This document shows positions 1-8,744 of a DNA stretch of 64,000 nt, piece by piece (positions within the stretch are counted from its first letter, which is position 1; every line of letters starts with the position of its first letter). The position numbers were made by a program, and so were the translations under genes. The stretch is from Rhodanobacter glycinis. GTDB taxonomy: Bacteria > Pseudomonadota > Gammaproteobacteria > Xanthomonadales > Rhodanobacteraceae. Under the pieces are notes generated by a model that saw nothing but the letters and a program-made list of their open reading frames with translations, searched no databases and was not told the DNA's origin. Where the stretch lies: NCBI RefSeq assembly GCF_006438785.1, contig NZ_RCZB01000004.1, positions 358,918 to 422,917 of the forward strand. Direction: 5' to 3'.

Positions 1-1060
1 AACCCACACGGATGCCGTGTTCGCCCAATCGTGCGCGGGCGGTGATGAGGTCAGCGACCGTGGTGCCTTTGTTCATAGCGTCCAGCACGCGCTGGCTGCC
101 GCTTTCTGCACCGATCCAGGCCTCCGCGCAGCCGGCCTGCGCGAGCGCCGCGGCCATGCGCTCGCTGATCAGGTCGGCGCGGGTCTGGATGGTGAACGGC
201 ACCGGCCCGTCCGCGGCGCTCAGGTGTGCGGCGAACTCAGTCACCCAGTCGACGCGAAAACCGAAGATGTCGTCCGCCAGCCAGATGTGATCCGGCTTGA
301 ACGTCTGTTTCAGGTAGCTCATCTCCGCGGCCACGTCCTGGGCGCTGCGCTGGTTGTAGTGGTTGCCCCAGATCGGCTTGGCGCACCAGTTGCAACGGAA
401 CGGACAGCCGCGCGAGGCGGCCATGTTGAGGCTGAAGTAGCCGTGCCGTTCGTGCCACATCGTGCGATACGCTTCGATGTCGACCAGGTCCCAGGCCGGG
501 TGGCCGACCACCCGCGGATCGGGCGGCATCGCGCCGATCCGGGTCAGTTGCGTCTGTCCGTTTTCCAGCGTGGCGACGCCGGCCATGCCCGATACCCAGG
601 CATGGATGTCGACCGCCGGATCACGCTCCAGTCGCCCGATCAATTCGACCAGCGCCGCGATGCCTTCGCCGATCAGCACGGCATGTGCGCCTGCCGCGAG
701 AAAGGCGTCCGGATGATCGGAAGCGTCGGAGCCCGCAACGATTACCCGGGCGCCATTGGCGCGTGCTTCGGCGATCATCTGGCAGGCCGCCTCGCGCATG
801 CGGCCGAGGCACATCTTGGTCAGGTAGTTGAAGTTGTCCTCGTAGATGACCACCACATCTGGCCGTGTGACTCGCAGAGATCCTTCGTAGTCCTCGACGC
901 CGTCGGCGAGCATGGCGTCGAACAGTGCGACTTCATGCCCCATCTGCCGCAGCAGCGCGGCGATCTGGATCGTGGCCAGCGGAGGATACGGTTTGCCGCG
1001 CTCCCACTGTTTCCGGTCGTATCTCAGGAAGTAGGAGTGGGCGACCTGAATCTTTAGCAT
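1..1060 (-). CDS. B12-binding-domain radical SAM protein (C-terminus beyond window)
   Basis: The reading frame starts at the ATG at 1060 and is open to the left edge (about 353 residues seen), so the C-terminus is missing. The first ~140 residues look like a cobalamin-binding-type Rossmann domain (start MLKIQVAHSYFLRYDR, later DVVVIYEDNFNYLTKM). Residues 219, 223 and 226 form the CxxxCxxC [4Fe-4S] cluster motif (CPFRCNWC) of radical SAM enzymes, followed by a barrel segment with WIGAESGSQRVLDAMNKG. Family knowledge: these enzymes do methyl transfer or other radical chemistry on lipids, antibiotics or ribosomal peptides; the substrate here is unknown. It is divergent from the HPr-kinase-like gene and shares a promoter-like motif with it and the ABC exporter. 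The start is supported by the frame; its ribosome binding site is weak. Confidence 0.8.
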   Translation of the reverse strand, partial: MLKIQVAHSYFLRYDRKQWERGKPYPPLATIQIAALLRQMGHEVALFDAMLADGVEDYEGSLRVTRPDVVVIYEDNFNYLTKMCLGRMREAACQMIAEARANGARVIVAGSDASDHPDAFLAAGAHAVLIGEGIAALVELIGRLERDPAVDIHAWVSGMAGVATLENGQTQLTRIGAMPPDPRVVGHPAWDLVDIEAYRTMWHERHGYFSLNMAASRGCPFRCNWCAKPIWGNHYNQRSAQDVAAEMSYLKQTFKPDHIWLADDIFGFRVDWVTEFAAHLSAADGPVPFTIQTRADLISERMAAALAQAGCAEAWIGAESGSQRVLDAMNKGTTVADLITARARLGEHGIRVG

Positions 1061-1160
1061 CTCGAAGCAGCCTCAATCGGAGCCGTGGTGGGGCAGGCCG
1101 CGGCACGCATCAGCGTCGGGCAGGCGTGCCGGCTTCATCGTTCAATCTGGGTGTCTGCAG

Positions 1161-1190
1161 GTGAGTGCCCCGGCGCGGATCTTCGGTTGC
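1161..1190 (-). promoter_or_regulatory. Promoter-like motif copy 3 (towards radical SAM gene)
   Basis: On the minus strand GCAACC is followed after exactly 17 nt by CACTCAC. The site ends about 100 nt before the radical SAM start. It is the most diverged of the three copies in the spacer but keeps both conserved blocks and the spacing. The layout resembles an ECF-type sigma promoter (-35 with AACC), which is inference. Confidence 0.4.
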
Positions 1191-1244
1191 CTTGCGCGGC
1201 AAAATAATTTGTGCGCCGCGGTGCTGCGCGGCACGTTGCGGGAC

Positions 1245-1274
1245 GCAACCTTTTCGCGCTGAAGCCGCACATAC
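1245..1274 (+). promoter_or_regulatory. Promoter-like motif copy 1 (towards HPr-kinase-like gene)
   Basis: GCAACC, 17 nt, then CACATAC. Including flanks, it matches the copy at 2399-2428 at about 29 of 35 positions with no gap. It lies about 75 nt upstream of the HPr-kinase-like start. A shared sigma factor or regulator is inferred. Confidence 0.5.
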
Positions 1275-1347
1275 CGGCCAGACCATTCGGGATTCGTGCC
1301 GTGCTGCGCTACGCCATCAAGACGGCTGACACCTCTGGCCCGCGACG

Positions 1348-2370
1348 ATGGTGTTGACGCCAGGCCACAGTGTTCGAGATGCCGCCGTCGACCCTTTTTG
1401 CGAGCGGTCCGGCCGCCACTTCTCGGTGCACAAGCAGATATTGGGCGGACGTTTCCGATTCGAGAGCACCAGCCAAGCGCTGCTGCATCTGGTCGAATCC
1501 GCCTATGGTGGCCTGCCGCCGCACCAGCTGCCGATGGCCGGACCGGAGTTCCGTATCGAGTTGCGCCTCCTGCCGCGGCAAGCTCCGCCGGGCGATGCCG
1601 ACCCTCCGCCGGTGCAGGTGCAGTCGGGTGCGGGCCTGCTCTGTGGCGTGATGGATGCGTCGAATTACGTGGTGCTGTCGCCCGGGCAGCGCCGGGGCCT
1701 GGTGGTGGCTTCGGAAGACATGCTGAGTCGCCCCTACCATCTGCGTTATGAGCTCATCGAATTCGCCGTCTTCACCCTGGCGGCGCGCGGCATGGGTCTG
1801 ATCCCGTTGCACGGTGCCTGTGTCGGCAAGCGGGGGCGCGGCGTCCTGTTGCTGGGTGCCAGCGGTTCGGGCAAATCCACGCTGGCCCTGCACAGTCTGC
1901 TGCAGGGAGTGGACTTTCTCGCCGAGGACGCGGTTTTCGTGCAGCCGGAAAGCCTGCTCGCCGCTGGCGTCGCCAACTACCTGCACGTGCAGGCCGATGC
2001 GCTGCGCTTCGTCGACGACGGTGAGGTCCGGCGCTGGATCGGGCAGGCGCCCATCATCCGCCGCCGCAGTGGCGTCGAAAAGTTCGAGGCCGATTTGCGC
2101 CAGGGCCATGGCCGGCTCGCGGCGGCGCCGCTGGAGCTGATTGGCGCGGTATTCGTTTCCAGTCAATCGGCCGAGGATCCCGATGTCCTGTTGAGCCCGA
2201 TCCCCGAGCACGAAATCGCTGCACGGCTGTGCGCCGATCAGCCATATGCGGCGACGCAGCCGGGCTGGCATCGTTTCGGACAGCGGCTGATGCAGGCGGG
2301 TGTCCATCAGCTGCGCCGCGGGCGTCACCCGCGCGACTCCGTCGACGCACTGCGGCAACTTCTCGGCTGA
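1348..2370 (+). CDS. HPr kinase-like (HprK-related) P-loop kinase
   Basis: 340 residues. A Walker A loop GASGSGKST sits at 170-178 after PLHGACVGKRGRGVLLL, with an acidic motif LAEDAVFV at 191-198; this is the layout of the C-terminal kinase domain of HPr(Ser) kinase/phosphorylase and of the HprK-related kinases found in peptide-maturation clusters. The N-terminal ~130 residues are not recognisably the HprK N-domain. Family knowledge: such stand-alone kinases include lasso-peptide tailoring kinases and HprK-related A/B systems. The neighbours (radical SAM enzyme, ABC exporter) fit peptide tailoring better than PTS control, which is inference. No good Shine-Dalgarno precedes 1348 and an in-frame stop lies shortly upstream (1327); an internal GTG at 1426 is an alternative start. 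Confidence 0.75.
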   Translation: MVLTPGHSVRDAAVDPFCERSGRHFSVHKQILGGRFRFESTSQALLHLVESAYGGLPPHQLPMAGPEFRIELRLLPRQAPPGDADPPPVQVQSGAGLLCGVMDASNYVVLSPGQRRGLVVASEDMLSRPYHLRYELIEFAVFTLAARGMGLIPLHGACVGKRGRGVLLLGASGSGKSTLALHSLLQGVDFLAEDAVFVQPESLLAAGVANYLHVQADALRFVDDGEVRRWIGQAPIIRRRSGVEKFEADLRQGHGRLAAAPLELIGAVFVSSQSAEDPDVLLSPIPEHEIAARLCADQPYAATQPGWHRFGQRLMQAGVHQLRRGRHPRDSVDALRQLLG

Positions 2371-2398
2371 TTTCCGGATCGCCTGCGACGGTGCGGGC

Positions 2399-2428
2399 GC
2401 AACCTTTTCTCGCGGGGGCCGCACTTAC
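2399..2428 (+). promoter_or_regulatory. Promoter-like motif copy 2 (towards ABC exporter)
   Basis: GCAACC, 17 nt, then CACTTAC, inside the 127-bp gap between the HPr-kinase-like stop and the ABC exporter start. Same spacing as the copies at 1245 (plus) and 1190 (minus). A 20-codon open frame (2433-2495) begins immediately after it and stops 2 nt before the exporter start. Confidence 0.5.
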
Positions 2429-2497
2429 TGGCATGGGAAATGACGTGTCATCGAAGCCGCGGCCGATGCTGCCGTCCACCAGCGCGAGCTCGTAGAG

Positions 2498-4231
2498 ATG
2501 TCAGGCGCGCCGTCGCCGGCACCTGATCGGGCGCACGATCTGCTGCGTTCGCTGGTGCGCACGCTCACCGGCATCGAGCTGGTGGAAACGGCGGCGTATG
2601 TCGTGTTGTCGCTGGGCGCTGCATTCGCAGGCAGCCTCGCGGCGGTGCTGCTGGTGCCGCTGGTCCAGCCGGGACACACGCTGCCGTTCGGCGGTGCGCT
2701 GTTCGCCGCAGGCCGCAGCGTCGACATGCAGGCGGCCATCTTTGCCGCCGCGATGGTTGTTTTCGCCCTGTTGCGTTGGCAGGCGGCGCGGCTGGGAGCG
2801 CGCCTGGTGGGCCGTTACGGCATGAGCCTGCGGCGCCGAGTGCACGCGCGCCTGATCGATGCGCCGTTGACGTCGCTGGCGGATTCGACGTCCGCGGAGA
2901 TCGCCCATGTGCTCACCCACAACGTCGAAGCCATCGTGCAGGCTTTCAGCGCCCTGCAGCAATTGTTGATCGCCGGTGTCACCGCCGCCGTCAGTCTCGG
3001 TTTCGCGTTCTGGGTATCGCCGCCGCTGATGCTGGCTGCGCCGCTGCTGGCGGGTCTCGGCCTGCTGGCGTCGCGTGCCTATGGCCGCGAGCAATCGCTG
3101 GTCAGCCGCCAATACGTCGCGGACATGACGCGACTGTTCTGGCACAGCGAGGATTTTCCGCGGCGCCTGCGTCACGTCCGCTCGTTCGAGCGGGAGGACA
3201 CGGAGAAAGCGAGTTACGGCGCGATTTCCGCGCGACTGTGCCACGGCTACCGGCGTCAGCTGGAACTGACGGCGTCCGGGCGGCTGCTGCTCGAACTGCT
3301 GGCGGCGATCGGTATTGCGGCGCTGTTCGTGCTCGCCCATCGCTGGCGCGGGATCGACCAGTCGTCGCTCATCGCGGTGTGTCTGCTGCTCGGACGCCTG
3401 CTGCCTTATCTGGTAACGACGCGGCAAAGTTTCCAGCAGCTGCGCTCGGCCGCGCCGGCATTCGAACTGTGGCAGCGATACATGCATCTCGGTCCGGATC
3501 GCCCGCCGGTTGCGCCGTTGCGCACGCCGCCGTATTCCAGCGCTGCGCTGCAGGTCGAGCGGATGCGGTGGACGCCGCCGTCGACCGGTCTGGATGTCGC
3601 AGGCCTGACGCTGGCGCCCGGCGAACTGACGCTGATTTCCGGCGACTCCGGCATCGGCAAGAGCAGCCTGGTCGACGTGCTGGCCGGCATGACGAGGCCC
3701 GAGATTTTCATCGCGCGCGCCGGCGAACGATCCATTGCTTTCGACGAGTACCGCGAACTCGTGCGGCACGGCGCCTATGTCAGCCAGAACGTCCGGCCCT
3801 GGCAGCATTCCGTACGCGAGTGCCTGCTGTGGGCCGCACCCGAAGCCACCGACGAGATGTTGCGCAGTGCGCTGATCGATGTCGGCCTCGACAAGCGGCT
3901 GACGGGCTCGCATGCCGGACTCGACACCGCGCTGCACAGCTCGTCGAGCCGCCTTTCCGGCGGCGAGCTGCAGCGACTGCTGCTCGCCCAGGTCATCCTG
4001 CGTCAACCGTTTCTGGCCTTGCTGGACGAGGCCACCAGCGCGCTCGATGCCGCGTCCGAGATCGTGGTTCTTTCCACGCTGAAGCGTCGTCTGCCGCAGA
4101 CGATCCTGATCGTCGTATCGCATCGGCCCGGCGTGGCGGCGATCGCGGACCAATGCCTGACCATCGGCAACGACCTGGTGACAACGGTGGCCGGGAGAGC
4201 AGTGCTGCGACGCACGGCGCTTCAGCCATGA
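2498..4231 (+). CDS. ABC transporter, fused permease and ATPase (peptide exporter type)
   Basis: 577 residues. The N-terminal ~330 residues carry hydrophobic segments typical of a type I ABC exporter membrane domain (about 33-55, 78-92, 157-192, 262-280, 290-305). The ATPase domain follows: Walker A GDSGIGKSS at 382-390, Q-loop Gln430, signature LSGGE at 486-490, Walker B FLALLDEA at 505-512, switch His542. This half-transporter would work as a homodimer in the inner membrane and resembles exporters of modified peptides (McjD/cyclic-peptide type). The adjacent kinase and radical SAM genes and the shared upstream motif suggest it exports the product they make (inference). No peptidase C39 domain is present. 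Confidence 0.85.
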   Translation: MSGAPSPAPDRAHDLLRSLVRTLTGIELVETAAYVVLSLGAAFAGSLAAVLLVPLVQPGHTLPFGGALFAAGRSVDMQAAIFAAAMVVFALLRWQAARLGARLVGRYGMSLRRRVHARLIDAPLTSLADSTSAEIAHVLTHNVEAIVQAFSALQQLLIAGVTAAVSLGFAFWVSPPLMLAAPLLAGLGLLASRAYGREQSLVSRQYVADMTRLFWHSEDFPRRLRHVRSFEREDTEKASYGAISARLCHGYRRQLELTASGRLLLELLAAIGIAALFVLAHRWRGIDQSSLIAVCLLLGRLLPYLVTTRQSFQQLRSAAPAFELWQRYMHLGPDRPPVAPLRTPPYSSAALQVERMRWTPPSTGLDVAGLTLAPGELTLISGDSGIGKSSLVDVLAGMTRPEIFIARAGERSIAFDEYRELVRHGAYVSQNVRPWQHSVRECLLWAAPEATDEMLRSALIDVGLDKRLTGSHAGLDTALHSSSSRLSGGELQRLLLAQVILRQPFLALLDEATSALDAASEIVVLSTLKRRLPQTILIVVSHRPGVAAIADQCLTIGNDLVTTVAGRAVLRRTALQP

Positions 4232-4292
4232 AGGGCCGGTTCTGGCCTAGCCATGTCTTGATGCGCAATCAGTGCAAAAACGTGGATGCGGT

Positions 4293-4368
4293 TGGTGGGC
4301 CCACCAGGACTCGAACCTGGAACCAAAGGATTATGAGTCCTCTGCTCTAACCATTGAGCTATAGGCCC
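4293..4368 (-). tRNA. tRNA with CAU anticodon, probably tRNA-Ile2
   Basis: 76 nt including an encoded CCA end. The acceptor stem GGGCCTA pairs with TGGGCCC (one G-U). The anticodon CAU is at positions 34-36 (4335-4333), with a GTTCGAGTC T-arm. CAU could mean elongator Met or lysidine-modified Ile2. The short D-loop (AGCTCAATGGTTAGAGC) is like E. coli ileX rather than the longer Met D-loop, so Ile2 is preferred. Confidence 0.9.
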
Positions 4369-4490
4369 GCGCAAGCGTGGAAGTTTACCGTAGCGCGCAG
4401 TCTGCGCACGAGGATGGTGTGCCGTAAGTCGCGTAGTGACGCGATTGCCCGGGGCGTAGGATGGTCGCTCCCCCAAACCGGAGCATGCGC

Positions 4491-4862
4491 ATGAACACCG
4501 AAACGATCGCGAAACGGTTGGTTGAACTGTGCCGTGAAGGCAAGTACGAGGATGCGCAGCGCGAGCTGTATGCGGACGATGCGGTGAGCATCGAGCCGGA
4601 CGGTCTGCCGCCGGGCGCGCTGGGCAATGCGCAGGGGCTGGCGGCGATCTACGAGAAGGGTCGGCAGTTCAGCGCGATGGTCGAGGCCGTGCATGGCGGC
4701 AGCGTGAGCGAGCCGGTGATCGCGGACAACTGGTTCAGCATCGCGCTGGCGATGGACGTGACCATGAAAGGGCGCGGCCGGATGAACATGAGCGAGATCT
4801 GCGTGTACCGCGTGCGCGATGGCAAGATCGTGCACGAGCAGTTCTTCTACGACGTGGGCTGA
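4491..4862 (+). CDS. SnoaL-like / NTF2-fold small protein
   Basis: 123 residues. The start at 4491 is chosen because GGAG lies 10 nt upstream; an ATG at 4461 would add ten unlikely residues. The pattern NTETIAKRLVELCREGKYEDA, then WFSIALAMDV and ICVYRVRDGKIVHEQFFYD, is that of SnoaL-like polyketide-cyclase/NTF2-fold proteins. Members are small alpha+beta barrels with very varied roles; no substrate can be named. A bidirectional terminator separates it from the convergent rpoD. Confidence 0.7.
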   Translation: MNTETIAKRLVELCREGKYEDAQRELYADDAVSIEPDGLPPGALGNAQGLAAIYEKGRQFSAMVEAVHGGSVSEPVIADNWFSIALAMDVTMKGRGRMNMSEICVYRVRDGKIVHEQFFYDVG

Positions 4863-4872
4863 ATCCGTCCTC

Positions 4873-4915
4873 GCGAAACGAAAAAGCCCCGCATCGGCGG
4901 GGCTTTTTCGTTTCG
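4873..4915. terminator. Bidirectional rho-independent terminator
   Basis: AAAAAGCCCCGC-atc-GGCGGGGCTTTTT inside a longer GCGAAACG/CGTTTCGC stem. It lies between the convergent SnoaL-like gene and rpoD, with A and T runs on both sides so it can serve both. Confidence 0.9.
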
Positions 4916-4927
4916 CTGGCGTCGGAG

Positions 4928-6808
<1,881 letters not shown>

Positions 6809-6976
6809 TAACCGACCGCCGCGGGGTTCAAGAACCGGACATTATAGCGATGTGCTGCTTTTTTAACCAGTTTTCAAGTGGAAAGGTTTGCTGTGTGGTA
6901 CGCAAAAATCGAGCCAGATTGCGGTGTTGCCGCGCCTTGCCGATATCGGCCCGCGCGTGGAGCGTCGCGCCGCGAT

Positions 6977-7417
6977 TCAACCGGTATCCAGCCAGAAAGT
7001 CACCGGGCCGTCGTTCACCAGCTGGATCACCATATGGGCGCCGAAGCGCCCGGTTTCCACCCCCGGATGCGCGGTGCGTGCGAGTTCGAGCAGCCGCTCG
7101 AACCAGTGTCGGCCGTGCGCGGGTTCCGCTGCACTGGTGAAACTTGGCCGCATGCCGGAGCGGGTGTCGGCGGCCAGGGTGAACTGGCTGACCAGCAGCA
7201 GGCCACCACCGGTATCGGTGAGCGAGCGGTTCATCTTGCCGTTGTCGTCGGCGAACACGCGATAACCGAGCAGGCGTTGCAGCATCCGCTGCGCCTGTGC
7301 CTCGCCATCGCGCGGCTGCACCGCCACCAGTGCCAGCAGGCCGGGGCCGATCGCACCGACGGTTTCATCATCCACGGTGACGTTGGCGGACAGGACACGC
7401 TGAATCAGGGCAATCAT
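6977..7417 (-). CDS. dtd: D-aminoacyl-tRNA deacylase
   Basis: 146 residues, the full family length. [15 protein letters not shown] at the start, [21 protein letters not shown] in the middle (the SQFTL motif of the active site) and [11 protein letters not shown] at the end (Gly-cisPro-type segment) identify DTD. It hydrolyses D-amino acids from mischarged tRNA in the cytoplasm. It lies upstream of rpoD on the same strand and divergent from the acyltransferase gene. Confidence 0.96.
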   Translation of the reverse strand: MIALIQRVLSANVTVDDETVGAIGPGLLALVAVQPRDGEAQAQRMLQRLLGYRVFADDNGKMNRSLTDTGGGLLLVSQFTLAADTRSGMRPSFTSAAEPAHGRHWFERLLELARTAHPGVETGRFGAHMVIQLVNDGPVTFWLDTG

Positions 7418-7511
7418 GGACGCAGCTTAAAACCGCCGCGTGGCTGACGGAAGCACGTCGCGCCGAGAGGCGTTCGAACCGTGCTTCGACCGGCTCCCGT
7501 AAACTGCGCGG

Positions 7512-8405
7512 ATGCGTGCCGACATGTACCTCATCTATCTCCTGCTGCGCCTGCTGGCGTTGCTGCCTCTGCGTGCATTGCACGGTATCGGCGGCGGGTT
7601 GGGCCATCTGTTGCTGTGGCGACGCGGCCGCATGGTGCGCAACACGGCGGTGAACCTGCGGATCGCGCGTCCCGAGCTGGACGACGCGGCGCAGTCGGTG
7701 CTGCTGCGTGAGGTGCTGGTGGAAAGCGGCAAGTCGGCCAGCGAAATCGTCAAGGTCTGGGGCGCCGGTGCCGAACGCGCGCTGGAGCTGGTGCGCGAGG
7801 TGCGCGGCGAGTCGTTGCTCGATGCCGCGCTGGCGGCGGGCAAGGGCGTGATCATCGCCGCACCGCACCTGGGTTGCTGGGAATTGCTGAATTACTGGCT
7901 GTGCCGCAGGACGCCGATGGCGATCCTGTACCGACCGCCGCGGATCGCCGCGATCGAGGGGCTGCTGCGCAAGGTGCGCGGCGCGCTGGCGCCGGCACAG
8001 GTGCGTGCCGATGGCGCCGGCGTGCGCACGCTGTACAAACGGTTGGCCGCGGGTGGCACCGTGGGCATCCTGCCGGATCAGAAGCCGCGTGCGGGCGAGG
8101 GCCAGGTCGCGCCGTTCTTCGGCCGCGAGGCGCTGACCATGGTGTTGCTGCCGCGGCTGGCTGCGCGCACGGGTGCGACCGTGCTGTTTGCGTTCGCCGA
8201 ACGTCTGCCACGCGGCGCCGGTTACCGGATCCAGCTGTTGTCGGCACCGCAAGGTATTGACGACGCCAATCTGGAGCTTGCCTGCGCTGCGCTCAACCGC
8301 GGCGTACAGGACTGCGTGGAACTGGCCTTTGCGCAATATCAGTGGCAGTACAAACGGTATTCGGCCGATGGTCTGGTCAGCCCGTACGATCGCGAACAGG
8401 GTTAG
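7512..8405 (+). CDS. LpxL/HtrB-type lysophospholipid / lipid A acyltransferase
   Basis: 297 residues. An N-terminal hydrophobic anchor (YLIYLLLRLLALLPLRAL) is followed by NTAVNLRIARPEL, the HLGCWE motif (the HX4D/E acyltransferase box, near residue 119), GILPDQKPRAGEGQVAPFFG and a C-terminal QYQWQYKRY, all standard in the LpxL/LpxM family. The expected role is transfer of a secondary acyl chain to Kdo-lipid A at the inner membrane. A second ATG at 7524 is an alternative start. It sits next to the lipopolysaccharide glycosyltransferase genes, which fits. Confidence 0.9.
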   Translation: MRADMYLIYLLLRLLALLPLRALHGIGGGLGHLLLWRRGRMVRNTAVNLRIARPELDDAAQSVLLREVLVESGKSASEIVKVWGAGAERALELVREVRGESLLDAALAAGKGVIIAAPHLGCWELLNYWLCRRTPMAILYRPPRIAAIEGLLRKVRGALAPAQVRADGAGVRTLYKRLAAGGTVGILPDQKPRAGEGQVAPFFGREALTMVLLPRLAARTGATVLFAFAERLPRGAGYRIQLLSAPQGIDDANLELACAALNRGVQDCVELAFAQYQWQYKRYSADGLVSPYDREQG

Positions 8406-8417
8406 CGACGCATCCCG

Positions 8418-8744
8418 CTACGGCGAGATCTTTTCCAGCCGACGCAGGAATACGGTCATTTCCTTCTCGGCCTGCTTGTCGCCGCGTCGCGCGGCGGCGG
8501 CGATACCGCTTTGCCAGGCTTCGGCGGCAGCCTGCGGTTGGCCAGCGTCGAGGCAGGCCTTGCCCAGCAGTTTCCAGGCGGCCGAATAGGCCGGATCGAA
8601 ACCGACCGCGCGGCGCAGTTCGTCGACCGCTGCCTGAAATTCGCCATCGGCAAGCAGCGCATTGCCGAGCGAAAAGCGCAGCAGCGCACCATCGCGTGGC
8701 CCGTCGCACTGCTTGCGCAGGCTGGCGATCAGTCCGGCATTCAT
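8418..8744 (-). CDS. Small TPR-repeat protein
   Basis: 108 residues from the ATG at 8744, whose ATGA overlaps the stop of the upstream ArnT-like gene, so the two are translationally coupled. It contains at least two tetratricopeptide repeats (ALLRFSLGNALLADGEFQAA; AWKLLGKACLDAGQPQAA) and a charged C-terminus. TPRs mediate protein-protein contacts; a specific partner cannot be read from the sequence. No signal peptide is seen. Confidence 0.8.
   Translation of the reverse strand: MNAGLIASLRKQCDGPRDGALLRFSLGNALLADGEFQAAVDELRRAVGFDPAYSAAWKLLGKACLDAGQPQAAAEAWQSGIAAAARRGDKQAEKEMTVFLRRLEKISP

Larger units (their letters stand above)
1061..1347. other. Divergent intergenic region with two copies of a promoter-like motif
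   Basis: This 287-bp gap separates the radical SAM gene from the HPr-kinase-like gene. It carries one copy of GCAACC-N17-CAC(A/T)(T/C)AC in each direction (1190-1161 minus, 1245-1274 plus). A 21-codon open frame starting MKPARLPDAD lies on the minus strand at 1138-1073, just before the radical SAM start; it has no clear ribosome binding site and is unproven. Confidence 0.6.

Noticed and set aside
2501..4153. 550-codon minus-strand frame opposite the ABC exporter
   Set aside because: Arg/Gln-rich composition without motifs; the plus strand carries complete ABC motifs.
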